The notes: generated from the sequence alone by a model not told the origin. 64,000 nt of DNA from Casuarina equisetifolia (GCA_028551475.1 CM052354.1:1843391-1907390); one strand, 5' to 3'; shown: positions 35,193 to 48,600, counted from the stretch's first letter. Numbers and translations: made by a program.

Positions 35193-38127
35193 AGAAGATG
35201 ATCAGCACATATTTTGTTATTTTCCGGAACCTAGGAACACATTTATAGGGGAATCAAATAAAAATAGGGTTTCCCAAGCCGGTTGAATGGCTGTCAAAGC
35301 CGATGGGAGTATTCTTTTGCATTTGGAATTTCTTTCCAATTTTCCTAATTTGGCTTTATGGAAGGATGGTTTTCCTCTCATCCTTCTGATTCCGTCAAAA
35401 CTTCATAGTTAGAGTTATAATGAATTTTCTACCTGATATTTAGAGCATCATTCCTCCACAAACACGGTCAAGGAATAATATCAAAGGGGGGTGATGCGAT
35501 TGATGTATGCACAAACATGTTTTCTAATTTTCACAAAAACTTACTGATGTGGTCTATTCTGGTAGATTTTCTCGTCGGAGCCTTCCTGTTCTGGTTGTTT
35601 TGTAAAACATGTTACTTTCTCTTGTACACATGCTTTTAAGTGTAATCTTTGACCAATATTTTCTAAATGCAAGACATGGACCGAAAGGATATTTTCAAGA
35701 TTCAGTTAAGATTGGGAGTAAAGGATACAGGATCACTGAATCCTATCCACTCTTACTGCTGTCTAGGGGAATCCTCCAAGCTAGAACTCTGTCAGAAACA
35801 AGGAACTCAGATTCAGCAATGATCACTCTGAGTTGATTGTGAAGGAAACATATGGATGGGAATCAGCATCACTAGCCAGACCAGCCACCGCTCCCCCGAC
35901 TTCATCTTCAGTTTTCTAGAATGTGATGCGTTTAAGAATGAACGTAACAACATCAGCAGATGTTCGAGCCCAGTCGAATGGTTCGGCTTTTATGGTCGGA
36001 CTGGCAATATTTCTCTGGAAAAGAGGGCCAATGTGTTCCGTGAATGAGCGCTCCAGATCGCAACACGTTCTGATCATTAAAGCGAATGCACCATCCACGT
36101 TTAGTGAGCCCATTCTCTGCGTCCCGGTGAGGTTCAAATTCGGGAGGCCATGTTTTCGGGTTGGATATCTTTGGGGCGGGCCCTCCAAGGCGCAAAGTCC
36201 ATGGCAGCTGCACAAGCCCTAGAGGTGAAAAAGGATTTCAAATTAAATTTGGGTAATATGAAACTTTTACTACCTCATTTATAACAAGTCTCCTCATCTT
36301 GATTTTGGAAATATTTTTAGTGAAAGGATACTACAATTGAATTTAGGCTCTAATACATTCCAGTCAAGTGCTACATTTGAATTTAAGCTGCACAGGAATG
36401 GTTATGAGCATTAACCATGAATCTAAAAGTAAGATTTCGATGTAATTACACTGGAAACCATAACAGATAACATCTACAATGCAATCCTTGCACTAACAGG
36501 CTCGGTTCTATGGATGAAAGCCTGCTAAGGCCTACTGATGATACATAAAAGCACAACAATGGATCAAGCTCACTCAGCAGTGATCGGTTGGATGAAAAAA
36601 AAAATTAGTGAATGAGTCTTGTACATGTTGTTTCTAGGACTGTCAATATGAAAACTATTTGAAAATCTTTTCACAGAAGGTTCAGACAGCATTACAATTT
36701 ACAGTAAATGCGGTTGAGGTGAAGCAAATTGGGGTCCATGTCACTTATCACTACACCTGATTGAATGGTTTTTGGGCAAATATTCACATCAAAGAACCAC
36801 AGTCAAGAGGATTGCTTAATCAATTTTCTGCTTGGGCCTATAGAAATTTTTCACAACTTTTTGATGTAATGTAAAATACTTATTTTTATAAAATTACATA
36901 CTTTATTGTTGTACATATTTAAGTCATTTCATAACTGATAAGATGATAATGTATATTTGCAAGTTAGTAACAAATTCGATACACATTAATTCATGCTCTG
37001 TGCCTCCGTGGTGAACCTGGCTCCTGCACACTGGAAGGAACAGCTTGTCATACAAAGCTATTGTTCTCACATCCCTTCATTTTCCTCTGATTTGCACATG
37101 AACTATTGATTTTGATAGAATGTCTATATCAGTTATAATTTTAAGTGTTTATACTATTATTTTTCATGCGACTCATGATTACTACGTTAAAACCTTTAAG
37201 TAACACTGAGTTTAGTGTTGTGATTGGATATCTGAGAAATACTAATAAATGATATGTCTGTATTTATTATCTTTTTTTAAACCTTCTTTTTTTTCAAATA
37301 CTTCTGTCATGAACCACAAAAGTATAAAATACATCTGTGAAGAATGACTTTTTTCCCAAAAGAAATCCTTTTTATTTTATTTTTCCTGGATAAGAATATC
37401 AACGCATAAAGATAACCACCTTCTCCCCAGCTTTGTGTTCCATGACTTTGAAGTTGAAAAATCAATCCTTTGGGCGTCATGTCCAAAGCTATAGTGCTCT
37501 GTGCCCTGCTTTGAAATTCTTTTTCTGCTCCTTTTGTGACGAAAGGAGAAGGGTGTTGCCCACCATCATCATTCTCATTTTTTCTTCTTGTCATCTCAGG
37601 TTTATTTATTACTTGATTGTTGCCTCAGGGGGGTTTGCTAAAGGAAATTAACTTCCGAGCCATCCTTGTGCCTAACGTGCCCGGATGAAGAAGCATGAAC
37701 AGGCTTCTATTACTACACAAAAATAGAGCAGGACAGCAATTTGCACCGGCTTGTTAAGCGAGCAAGTCGCTTCACTCCCTCCTTTTTTAGGATGCTTATT
37801 TGATGCTGTAATTTGCAGTTAGGTCTCCTTCCTTCCTCACCATAAACATGATAAATAAGCTTCCTGATGAATTTCACTTGACGATGGTACTAGTTGGTTG
37901 CAGGGGAATAAATGAAGCTCAATACAGTTCAAAAAGGTCCTTTTCTTGTCCTGCGACTTCCAACTCAGAGATCTAAGTGATGATGGGCGTCACAAAATAG
38001 CCATGAACATCATGATTCTGTTCTTCTAATCCTCCAAAATGTGTCCTTGTATATAGTGCTAGATCTTCTTGAATTAAAGAACATGGTCCGCGTTTTTAGA
38101 ACAAGCATTTACTGACGCTTCTGCCAG
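35193..38127. other. Block B tail and intergenic DNA, no gene seen
   Basis: 35230-35330 matches the 3' flank of block A (about 12140-12250). 35700-36140 matches 52940-53235 of block C, except for about 155 bp present only here (35920-36075). 36225-37250 matches parts of 58740-61150 (for example gtaatatgaaactttt, and ggttctatggat vs ggttctagggat). Opposing 99-codon frames at 35916-36222 overlap each other; neither has a recognised product. Nothing seen in 37250-38127. Confidence 0.55.
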
Positions 38128-39000
38128 CAAAAGTGGTTTGTGCCCAATGTCGTAGCTTACAACATTCTAATAAAAGGCCTCTGCTCCTATGGGAATATGA
38201 GTGAGGCAATAGTTGTTTGCGATAAGATGGAAACAAATGGCTGTTCTCCTAATGTGACGACATATAGCATTCTCCTCGATGGCTTTGCAAAACTGAAAAT
38301 TTGGTTGATGCATCTGAGACATGGAACAAGTTGAGGATGAATCTGGTTACTTTAAGCATATTCTGCCTACTGTAAGCAAGGACAATTTAAATCTACTATC
38401 CTAGTTTTGGACAGAAACAATGCAGCAAAAGAGTGGCAACCAGACGCAGTAACATACACTACTCCTCTATGGGTGATCTTTAATTGGATACTTGTTGAAG
38501 AAGCTAATTTTTATGTTCACTTCTACTTAATAGATAATCAATTTTTTATAGTAAATAGATCATAGCTTATTTGCATAGTACTAGATAATCAATTTCCTAG
38601 AAGAATTACTGAATATGTATTTGCTGTCATGGAAATGGTGGGCACATGCTAGTTCATGTTGGTTTTGGTGTCAGATGCTACTAATAGAGTCCTAATTATT
38701 GAGTTTTTTTTCCTTCTTTTTCAAAGCTTTATCGGCCATTTATTGAGTATATGGTTATCTTAACACTAAAAAGGTTGAATGTGATCAAAAGACTGGACTA
38801 TACTCTAAAAGTGTTGGATCATATTTAAAATTACCGTTTTGCATGAATTTTGTCCTGTTGGTTTGCCTTAGGAGACTTGGATGCTTCTTGGGAAAATGTT
38901 GGTAGGAGGGCCAAAGCCTGATGCCATCACAAATAACATTATTATTTATACCTACCTTATGCAAGAAAAGATTAAATATGCAATCCAAGTTTTGAACAAA
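38128..39000 (+). pseudogene. Pentatricopeptide repeat (PPR) gene remnant
   Basis: 38140-38300 reads as two PPR motifs (PNVVAYNILIKGLCSYGNM, then NGCSPNVTTYSILLDGFAK), the 35-residue helical repeats of organelle RNA-binding proteins. A frame change near 38300 is followed by a continuation with stops. 38430-38460 reads WQPDAVTYTT, and 38895-39000 reads KPDAITNNIIIYTYLMQ. The spacing and order fit one decayed P-class PPR gene lacking both ends. Confidence 0.75.
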
Positions 39001-39280
39001 AATAGTGCCATATATAAAAATACTTACAACATAAAGCTTCTAATATAATTTAAAAGTCATCATGAAACATATATTTGCAAGAGAAAATTTGATTGATGTG
39101 ATGTAGGTTGGTGAGACAAGACACAAACCCACAAGTTTAGAGACCATGGAAAAATATTTGGACCATAATCGGGTATGAACCCAAACTAGCGGCAGAAAAT
39201 AGTCCAAGCCCAGGGATAATAAACCCAAAATAGGCGTAAGGGCCTTTATCCGACAAAACTGACCACAACTCAGTCGTAAG

Positions 39281-39560
39281 CTCCAAACTACACATGGCAT
39301 TATCCCAGGGGCACCATGGAAGATACATTATGGAAATGTCTTGGCAAAAAGCATGCCCTTCTCTAAACTACACATGGCATTCCCCTAGGGGCTCCATGGA
39401 AGATACATTATGTAAATGTCTTGGCAAAAAGCATGCCCTTCCCTTTAGGGCACCATGAAAGATACGTTATGGAAATGTCTTGGCAGAAAGCACGCCCTTC
39501 CCATAGGGGCATTGTGAAAGATAAGTTGTGGAAATGTCCTTGCACAAGACATGTCCTCTT
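39281..39560. repeat. Four-unit tandem repeat (80 and about 60 bp units)
   Basis: Units start at 39281, 39361, about 39441 and about 39500. Shared core: caccatggaagatac, then ggaaatgtcttggca and aagcatgccctt. The last two units lack the first 20 bp. Units 1 and 2 are nearly identical; unit 4 is the most diverged. No coding sense seen. Confidence 0.8.
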
Positions 39561-39573
39561 TACGTTGAAGACT

Positions 39574-40435
39574 TAGATCAACCATCCGCCGATTAAAAAT
39601 TGATGGTGACATACAAAACAAGTCAAAAATGGTGTAGTTAAGAAAGACTTCAGAAGATTATCATTATGAAAATCTGTAAAATATCGGTCTACATAAATTA
39701 AGCCACAAGCAAAATCAAAGGCATTGAAAATTTCAATTGATATTTCCTCATACTATAGATTGGTTGTGACTAAATAACCAATAAGAAAATTATAGTCACG
39801 GGTACTGAGTACTGGGAAGATGTAGAAGATTAAAAGCATCAATTATCGCTTTTGGTATACTGAATTGAAGGTGACTTAAGATAAGCCACAAATGCAGTTG
39901 AAATCAACATCCCATCCATGCAGTGGGATTTTATTGTGACTGGATTGTCTAAGGCTTAAATAAAGTCAAGCCCACCCCATACGGCAGGGTGGATGATAAC
40001 ATAAATCAATGCCGTGGAAGACAGAGCACATTAAAATGCCTTATCCTGCACTTTGTCACCAGCCCGTGACTATTATGTCGATTGTCATTGCAGAAGATTA
40101 TGAGCTTTCAACAATTCATATTATTAATTTATGGAAATAAAAAATATATTAATAATATATTGAAAAACATGCTAAAACTTTTCAAAAATTTAAAAGTAAA
40201 AACACTTTAAGATTCATTCTTTTTTTATTAAAATATTTTTTAAAATAATATTTCTTATTTTAATAAGGTTATTTGTTAGAAATTAAAACTTATTTGTTAA
40301 ATCAACCATCCCTCCCAATAGAAATTGGTGGTGAGACACAAAACAAGTTAATAATGGTAGAGGCAAGAAAGGCTTCCGAAAGATTATCATTACAAAAATC
40401 TTTAAGATTTTGGTCTACAAAATCAATCAAAGGTT
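39574..40435. repeat. Pair of imperfect direct repeats about 140 bp long
   Basis: 39574-39712 and 40298-40435 share the series atcaaccatcc, ttggtggtga/ttgatggtga, cacaaaacaagt, agattatcatta and ggtctaca, in the same order and orientation, about 720 bp apart. They could be the ends of a small non-coding element or a local duplication. I could not identify TG...CA ends or a TSD. Confidence 0.5.
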
Positions 40436-40994
40436 AATAGCATTAGGTTGTACTTTGAGTTTTGTTTGTATTAATGGAACAAATTTTGAATTAAACTTCG
40501 ATCATGTACCTTTTATACCCAATCAATATATTTACAATTTGATATAAATTGATACAAAATAATTACACAATTGTAGTGTAAATAATTATTAAAATACTGT
40601 TTCTCATTCTAGTTTTCTGGTGCCATGTTCTCGTCTCCATCTGAATTGCAAACTTTGCAATGGTTTTCGATAAGCTATCACTAATTGTTACTCGTCTTAT
40701 GTGCTTTGCTTGTCGGTGAAGATCTATTGATAGAGTACCTCGTTATGGACGCCTCAAGTTTGGAGTAGCTAAAGGTTGTTAATGCTGAATGTTTTGAATT
40801 TATGGAAATAAGAAAGTATTAATAATATATTGAAAATTAAGGATAATACAGTCCTAACAAAGTGGGCACCTCATTCTTCTTCGTCTTACTTGTCTTATGC
40901 TGGTTTAACTTTCCGCGGCTGCTTTTGCTTTCATTTTCATTTTTGTATAAAGCAATACCGGTATGACCAAAAAAAAGAAGAAGGGATAACTGGT
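40436..40994. other. Upstream region of the block C LRR-RLK
   Basis: AT-rich with no open frame of note. A TATA-like tgtataaag lies at 40945 and a second, ttataaataaag, at 40994. Confidence 0.5.
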
Positions 40995-41004
40995 TATAAA
41001 TAAA
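40994..41004 (+). promoter_or_regulatory. Possible TATA box of the LRR-RLK
   Basis: tataaataaa lies only about 30 bp before ATG 41025 and 45 bp before ATG 41040. If it is used, transcripts would start near 41025-41030 and favour the second ATG. The alternative is the tataaag at about 40946. Confidence 0.35.
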
Positions 41005-41039
41005 GCCCTTAGCTGTTAGATGTTATGCAAGTTAGAACA

Positions 41040-44000
41040 ATGGGTTCATCAACTATTAAGAAACTACACAGCTCTATTTCCTTCATCTTCCTTGCTCTAC
41101 TCCTTTCACTTCCAAACACTAATTTTGTTTTCACATCTCCAATACAACCTAATGCTATTTTCAAAGGGAAATACAAACTTCAAAAGGATGCTCAATCTCA
41201 TCCATCTTCACCAACATTTGATTTAGCTAGTTTAGTACTGGGCACAAACCCATGCACTTCGTTTGGTATTTCTTGCAATCTTGCTGGAAGTGTCACTAGG
41301 ATGAACCTCTCCAATTCTAGTTTACACGGTACACTTCATGAACTCTCTTTTTTATCTCTCCTTAATCTTACATATATTGATCTCAGTAAAAATATTCTCT
41401 TTGGTACCATCCCAATTGAGATTTGTTATTTATCCAAACTTAGTTATCTTGATTTGTCACATAATCAGTTGTCTGGAAAAATTCCATCAGAGATAAGTCA
41501 TTTAGCTAATCTTAAGATCCTTAACCTCAATAAAAACCATTTAAATAGTTTCATTCCTTCTAAGATAGGAAATTTGACATCCCTTATGGAATTAAGGCTT
41601 CAAAGAAACTATTTTTGTGGCTCAATTCCAACATCATTAGCTAAGCTAGGCAATCTCACCATTCTTAATTTCTACAACAATAACCTTTATGGATCCATTC
41701 ACAATGGCATGGGAAAGTTGAAGAATCTTAAAAGACTTGACTTAAGCCAAAACCAACTTCATGGTTCTATTCCAAATTCACTTATGAAGTTAAGCAAGTT
41801 AGAAGTCTTATATCTTTGCGGCAATAATATTTCTGGTTCCATTCCTGAAGAGATAGGAAACTTTACAAATCTTAAAAGACTTGACTTAAGCCAAAACCAA
41901 CTTCATGGTTCTATTCCAAATTCACTTATGAAGTTAAGCAAGTTGGAAGTCTTATATCTTTGTGGCAATAATATTTCTGGTTCCATTCCTGAAGAGATAG
42001 GAAACTTTACAAATCTTAAAAGGCTTGACTTAAGCCAAAACCAACTTCTTGGTTCTATTCCAAATTCACTTATGAGGTTAAGTAAGTTGGAAGTCTTATA
42101 TTTTTGTGGCAATAATATTTCTGGTTCCATTCCTAAAGAGATAGGAAACTTGACAAATCTTAAAAGCCTAAGTTTGAATCAAAACCAACTTCATGGTCCT
42201 ATTCCAACTTCACTTGCAAAGTTGAGCAAATTAGAAGTCTTATATCTTTGGGGCAACAATCTTTCTGGCACTATTCCTGAAGATATAGGAATCTTAACAA
42301 ATCTTAAAAATTTAGAATTAACTCAAAACCAATTTCATAGTTCCATTCCAAGTTCACTTTTTAAGTTGAGTAAATTAGAAGTCTTATATCTTAGGGACAA
42401 CAATCTTTCTGGCTCTATTCCTGAAGATATAGGAAACTTGACAAATCTTAAAAGTCTAATTTTGGACCAAAACCAACTTCATGGTCCCATCCCAACTTCT
42501 TTTGCTAAGTTAAGCAAATTGGAAGTCCTATATCTATGGGACAACAACCTTTTTGGTTTCATACCTAAAGAGATAGGAAACTTGACAAATCTTAGAAATT
42601 TAAGTTTGAGCCAAAACAAACTTCATGGTTCTATTCCAACTTCACTTACAAAGTTGAGCAAATTGGAAGTCTTATATCTTTGGGGCAATAATATTTCTGG
42701 TTCCATTCCTGAAGAGATAGGAAACTTGACAAATCTTAAAAGTCTAAGTTTGAATAAAAACCAACTTCATGGTTCCATTCCAACTTCACTTGCAAAGTTG
42801 AGCAAATTAGAAGTCTTATACCTTTGGGGCAACAACCTTTCTGGCACTATTCCTGAAGATATAGGAATCTTAACAAATCTTAAAGATTTAGAATTAAACC
42901 AAAACCAACTTCATGGTTCCATTCCAACTTCGCTTGCTAACTTAAGCAAATTGGAATTCTTACATCTTTGGGAAAACAACATTTCTGGCCTTATTCCTAA
43001 AGAGATAGGAAACTTGACAAATCTTAAAGATTTAAAATTAAACCAAAACAAACTTCATGGTTCCATTCCAACTTCACTTGCTAAGTTGAGCAAATTGGAA
43101 GTCTTATATCTTTTGGATAACAACCTTTATGGCTCCATTCCTATAGAGATAGGAAACTTGATAAATCTTAAAGATTTAGAATTAAACCAAAACCAACTTC
43201 ATGGTTCTATTCCAACTTCACTTGCTAAATTAAGCAAATTGGAAGTCTTATATCTTTGGGAAAACAACATTTACGGCCTCATTCCTAAGGAGATAGGAAA
43301 CTTGAAGAATCTTAAATATCTAGATTTGATTAAAACCCAACTTTATGGTCCTATTCCACCTTCAATTGGAAATTTAACCAAATTAGAATTCTTGCATCTT
43401 TCAAATGGAAACCCTTTTGGCTCCATTCCTGAAGAAATAGGGAACTTAAAAAATCTTAAGAGTATAGAGTTGAGCCAAAACCAACTTAATGGTTCTATTC
43501 CAACTTCATTTACTAATTTGAGCAAATTAGAATACTTATCTCTTTGGAAAAACCAATTATCTGGTTCTATTCCGACAAAAACCATTTGTTCTAGTGGAGT
43601 ACTTCAATTTCTTTTAATATTCAACAACCATTTTATAGGCAAAGTCCCCAAAGGCTTAAGACATTGCATGAGCTTAATTAGAGTTAGGTTGGATGACAAT
43701 CAATTTATTGGAGACATATCTAAAGATTTTGGTATCTATCCAAACTTGAGATATATAGATTTAAGTCAAAATAGTTTTTATGGAAAAATCACAAGCAATT
43801 GGGCACAATGTTGGCAACTAGGGGCATTAAAAATTAGTGCAAACAATATTATTGGCAGTATACCACGTGAGATTGGAAATGCTACTCAAATTCAAGTGCT
43901 TGATCTTTCTGTAAATGCCATAGTTGGGGTGATTCCAAAAGAACTTGGTGGGTTGAATTTATTAGAAAGGTTAATGTTGAATGGAAATCAAATTTCTAGT

Positions 44001-45612
44001 GCTATACCTTTGGAATTTGGATTATTGACTAATCTTGACTATCTTGATTTGTCCTCAAACATATTGAGCCAGCCAATTCCAAGTTATTTAGGGAACTTGT
44101 TGAAATTGAATCACTTGAATTTAAGTTATAACAATTTTAGCAATCAGATTCCAATTGAGCTTGGAAATTTGGTCCAACTTTCTAAACTAGATTTGAGCTT
44201 TAACTCATTAGGTGGAAATATGCCTTCATACATTAGCAAAATGCAAAGCTTGGAAGTGTTGAATGTCTCCCATAATAATCTTTCTGGTTTCATTCCAAAG
44301 GCCTTTGAAAAAATGCATGGCCTAATATATGTTGACATATCCTACAATGAGTTGCAAGGTCCTATTCCTAATAGCATAGCATTTTTAAATGCTTCAATTA
44401 AAGCATTACAAGGGAATAAGGGGTTATGTGGAAACATTAAAGGATTGCAACCTTGCAATGCTTCTATGATATACAAACATGTTAAAAAAGGTTTTAGAAT
44501 TATGTTGGTTATTGTGTTACCCATCATAGGGGCATTAATGGTTATATTTGCTCTATTTCAAATTTCTCTTAACAAGAATAAAAGAAAGAAAAATCTAGAG
44601 TCAAAACAAAATGAAAAGCAAGAAGGGGTATTTCTTTCGGTATTGGCTTTTAATGGAATGAAACTATATGATGAAATCATAAAAGCAACTGAAGGTTTTA
44701 ATGAAAAGTATGCCATTGGGGAGGGAGGATGTGGAAGGGTGTACAAAGTGGAGCTACCCACTACTGAAGTAATAGCTGTGAAGAAACTCCACCAGCAAAA
44801 TGAGAATAATATAATATTAGAGAAACAATTCTTAAATGAGATAAGGATGTTAATGGAGATAAGACATCGAAATATCGTCAAACTTTACGGTTTTTGTTCA
44901 CATGCTAGACATTCATTTTTGATTTATGAGTATCTTGAAAGGGGTAGCTTGGCTTCAATGTTAATGAATGAAGAAGTTGCTAGAGTACTTGATTGGAGGA
45001 AAAGGTTAAACATTATTAAGGGCATAGCTTATGCCTTAGCCTACATGCATCATGGTTGCTCGCCATCCATTATTCACAGAGACATATCAAGCAAAAACAT
45101 CTTGTTGGATTCTGAATATGAGGCTCATGTTTCAGACTTTGGTACAGCTAAACTTTTAAAGGTAGACTCAACCAGTACTTCCCTTGTGGGCACATATGGA
45201 TATATAGCACCAGGTGAATGTATTTTCTAGTTGTTTAATTTTGGATTAAAATTTGTGGCATACATTTGATTTTGTTTTCTTTCTTTTTTTTTTCTTTTTG
45301 CTAGAACTTGCCTATACAATGAAAGTTACTGAAAAAAGTGATGTATATAGCTTTGGTGTCTTGGCATTTGAAGTCATGATGGGAAAGCATCCTTCAGACT
45401 TGATCTCTATATTATTATCTTCATCAACTAAGAGAAACTTTAATTTAAAAGATGTGCTTGACCAGCGCCTCCCATTTCCAACAAATGATGTTGAGGATGG
45501 ACTCATAACAGTTGAACAGCTTGCAATTGATTGCTTGAATGTTGATCACCAATCTAGGCCAACAATGCACATGATTGCTCAAGTCTTATTAGCTAAAACT
45601 ATGCATTCCTAG
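41040..45612 (+). CDS. LRR receptor-like kinase, MIK2/At1g35710 type, expanded ectodomain
   Basis: Two exons, 41040-45213 and 45305-45612, joined within the Glu codon of APE; intron 45214-45304 (gtgaat...gctag). I start at ATG 41040 (aacaATGG context, close to a TATA box); an in-frame ATG at 41025 adds five residues. Predicted about 1493 residues. A signal peptide ([11 protein letters not shown]) is followed by a degenerate LRR cap ([10 protein letters not shown]), roughly 40 LRRs of 24 residues to about 44430, one membrane segment (about 44500-44570, [19 protein letters not shown]), and a complete kinase: glycine loop GEGGCG, AVKK, HRD at 45075-45083 ([11 protein letters not shown]), DFG, APE. 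Relatives have about 20-25 LRRs, so the ectodomain is much enlarged. Such RLKs perceive peptides at the plasma membrane; the ligand here is unknown. No stop or frameshift: the one gene in the window that looks functional. Confidence 0.93.
41727..43598 (+). repeat. Thirteen consecutive 144-bp units encoding paired LRRs
   Basis: Unit starts at 41727 plus multiples of 144 (41871, 42015, 42159 ... 43455), each beginning with ctta(a/g) and encoding 48 residues: one LRR of the type [13 protein letters not shown] and one of the type [16 protein letters not shown]. No indel in 1872 bp. Units 1 and 2 differ at two positions only. Units 4 and 8 share [20 protein letters not shown], pointing to a later 576-bp (four-unit) duplication. 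Confidence 0.95.
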
Positions 45613-48600
45613 CTTAAGCTATCTATCTCAAGACATTGCTCTACAAAAGTCACATTAAAAGGTATTGATTACTATGTTCATTTGGCATAATGCATGCTAA
45701 ATTCTTAAGCATGTTTAAGATATTTTATTCATTGAGTTGTATCTTTCGATTACCAAGTATCTACAAGTTATTTTCGAGCCAATTTTGTTTAGTATCTAGT
45801 TAGAAATGTGCTACTCTATTTCTAGTTAAATTTTATTGTTCTTAAGAAGGGTATATTATGGCACAAGAAAGTGTTGGAATTCACAAGCAAGAGAAAGTAG
45901 AAAAAACATAATGTACAATACATGATGTATTGTAACTTACATGATTTGACTTGAAGCATACATTGAAAGAATATATGGTTAGAAGAATTTTATTGTCTAT
46001 TATATTATAATTCATAGGCTTAAGATAAAACTAACACATTTTTATAAGGTGGGCAACATTTGTTTCATTTTATTTTTAACATATTGTAAATGACGATGCT
46101 ATGTTATTGCATTTCCTTCAACACATTTTGGTCCCTTATTTGAGTATTAAGAACTAATTTTGACCAATTCAATGCAAGATAAGGATAAATGAGGGGTTAG
46201 CTATCTCCATCATGGGACTTAGAAATGTTGCTCAAAGAAAGTTGATTCAGTAAACTTATGCTCAATTTGGCAGAGACGATCTCTCAATGCATTGGACAAA
46301 TAGCTTAGAAATGACTCTGAGGTTACTTTTGGATTGCATTTCCTTCCTATTTGCTTAAGAATATTGATCGCCCATTGTCTAGACTAGATGATGACTTTAG
46401 TAGGATGAGGCACAATGCAACAACAAAGCATATTATCCACTTGAAAATCAATCCCTAGATGATTTACTTGGAGGGAAGCATGTGCTAGGTAAAAAGCAAC
46501 AATATATTTTTTTTTCCTATGTATTTCCATTAAAGAGTTGAAGTGCTAAGTTGCATGATTGACAATTCTAGATGATTATACCTTAGATATTTATATAAGT
46601 AACACTGAGAAACTAGAACATTTTATATCTATGCCTTTAAAGACTCGATGGAAAATTTTAAATTTTGTGAACAAGGATATGCCAGCTCTTGTGAACTTGG
46701 TTTTTGATAGTGGAACCCAATAGTCCTAACCAAAGGGAACGACTGGACTTCTCAAAATCATGAGTGAAAGTTATTTGCGAAGTGGCCAGTGAATACATTA
46801 CGTTACTTATGTTTTGAGCCTTTTAATATGAAACTTGAAATTTTTACTCATTTTATTTCTTTGAAAGAACTTATTCTTTCAAGTTTTGTTTATCCCTGTT
46901 CTTGTTGTAATATGAAATACTTTTGGCTTTATTTTCCTCCCAGTTTTTGGTTCCTTTTGCAAGCTGGTATGGATATGAGAGAGTTTTGGTGAACATGACT
47001 TTTGTTAAGTCAGAGGCTGAAATAATCCACGAGAAGATATCAGACAAGCCTTAAAATAATGTTGGATTTTTCGTGAATCAGAGGTATGATATCCCACGCA
47101 GTTGCTGTTCCATATTTACCTTTAAACCATGTTGTGTTTATTAAACCAACTCACTCTACTTGGGCGTGGTTGGTGCTTCTCATTCGAAGTCGGGCTTTTT
47201 GCATCCAAATGTACAAATCTCTCTCTCTCTCTCTCTTTTTATAAGAAATCTAATAAGTAAGAATTTTTTGGTTCAAAAGAAATCTAAAAAAGAATTATGT
47301 TTTGTAGTATAAACAAGCAACACAATAACCATCAACCCCCACCTTTCTTTCCGTTCATTTTCTTTCGTTGCAATAACATTTTCAAGACAATGCAACTTAC
47401 ATTCTTTATGGTCTCTAAGGGTGGAAATTTTACCTTGTGGGAAGGCTGCACTTCGACCTCTTTCATTTCTTTCTCTTTCTATTTTAGGTGTGTAGGCATG
47501 GTAGGGTTTAGGGTAGAGGAACTCCTGTATGCAGTAACTACTGACCCTAAGGATGAGTTTCTTTCAATACCGAGGGCCACGGGCAAAGTGCTTGATTCAT
47601 CTTTAGAAACTCTTTAGGAAGGTTATTTGTCTAGCAATCAACTAACAAGGAACAGATGAAAGGGCACTCACAAGTGTCGTCACTACAAGGGCCACTAATG
47701 TTGATAAAAAGTTTATAAAGGATGAATCCCACGAAAGAATACAGCGGATCGTACCATTGTAAAAGATCCTCTAAAGATTTTGAAAAGATGCTTCTAGAAT
47801 TGGTTGGCAATTTCGGACTGCATTTTCCTTTTGTTTACTTGAGCATATTGATTGCACATTTTTTAGTTTATCAAAATGTAAGATAGATAGGAGGGTCCTC
47901 ATTCGTGAACTCAATTTTGGCGACTCTGCTAAAGAAGTTGGTTGTGAGAAGACATAAGCACTAATCGCATGCCTCGTCCATAACTAAAATTTAACATAGA
48001 AACACAATTTTACATAGAAGAGAACAAGCAAATGTGGGGTTAAGAGTAGTAGTACTTTGGACACTTGATCCTACAAAACATGACTCATTTTTTGCAAAAA
48101 GAAGTTAAATTCAGGCAATCAGAGCCTTTTTGAAATAGCCTTTCACATGATCTTATCACTCTCGGTATAGGTCGTCTTTGACAAGGATGTTGCATACCAC
48201 ACAAGTGGTGACTTCTGCAAGTCGTAGGTTATAGACTATTAATACTTTCAATTTAGAACAAATTTCTTGATACATGAAGGGTCCTTTAAGTTCATGCATT
48301 GCTCTCGCATCTCAAAGAAGATTGTTTGACCAACTTTTAAGAAAGTGGATTTGCGCATACCTTGCTCCAATCAGAAACTATACCATATACAGATGAGGCA
48401 TTGTTTTAGGGCTAAATTGCGTGAGTCAATCGCATACTTTCAGTTTTATATTTTGAACCTTCCAGGTTTTGGTACCTTTGCAGGCTTATATCGATATGAG
48501 GGAGATGGGGTGAAAATAAATTCATGCATGATTTTGGTGTGAACCAGGTATGAAACTGAATCTAAAGTGCAGCTTCTACACTAGCAGTGGAACAAACTAC

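Noticed and set aside
35916-36222. Two opposing 99-codon genes
   Set aside because: They are mirror frames of the same DNA; at most the minus one has weak support from the GSLNVDGAF match with block C.
41025-41039. Upstream in-frame ATG of the LRR-RLK
   Set aside because: Only about 30 bp after the TATA-like box and in weaker context; ATG 41040 (aacaATGG) is preferred, though five residues of difference do not change the call.
41727-43598. Regularly spaced repeats resembling an array
   Set aside because: The repeats are contiguous, in frame and encode LRRs of a receptor kinase; there are no spacers and this is a plant genome.
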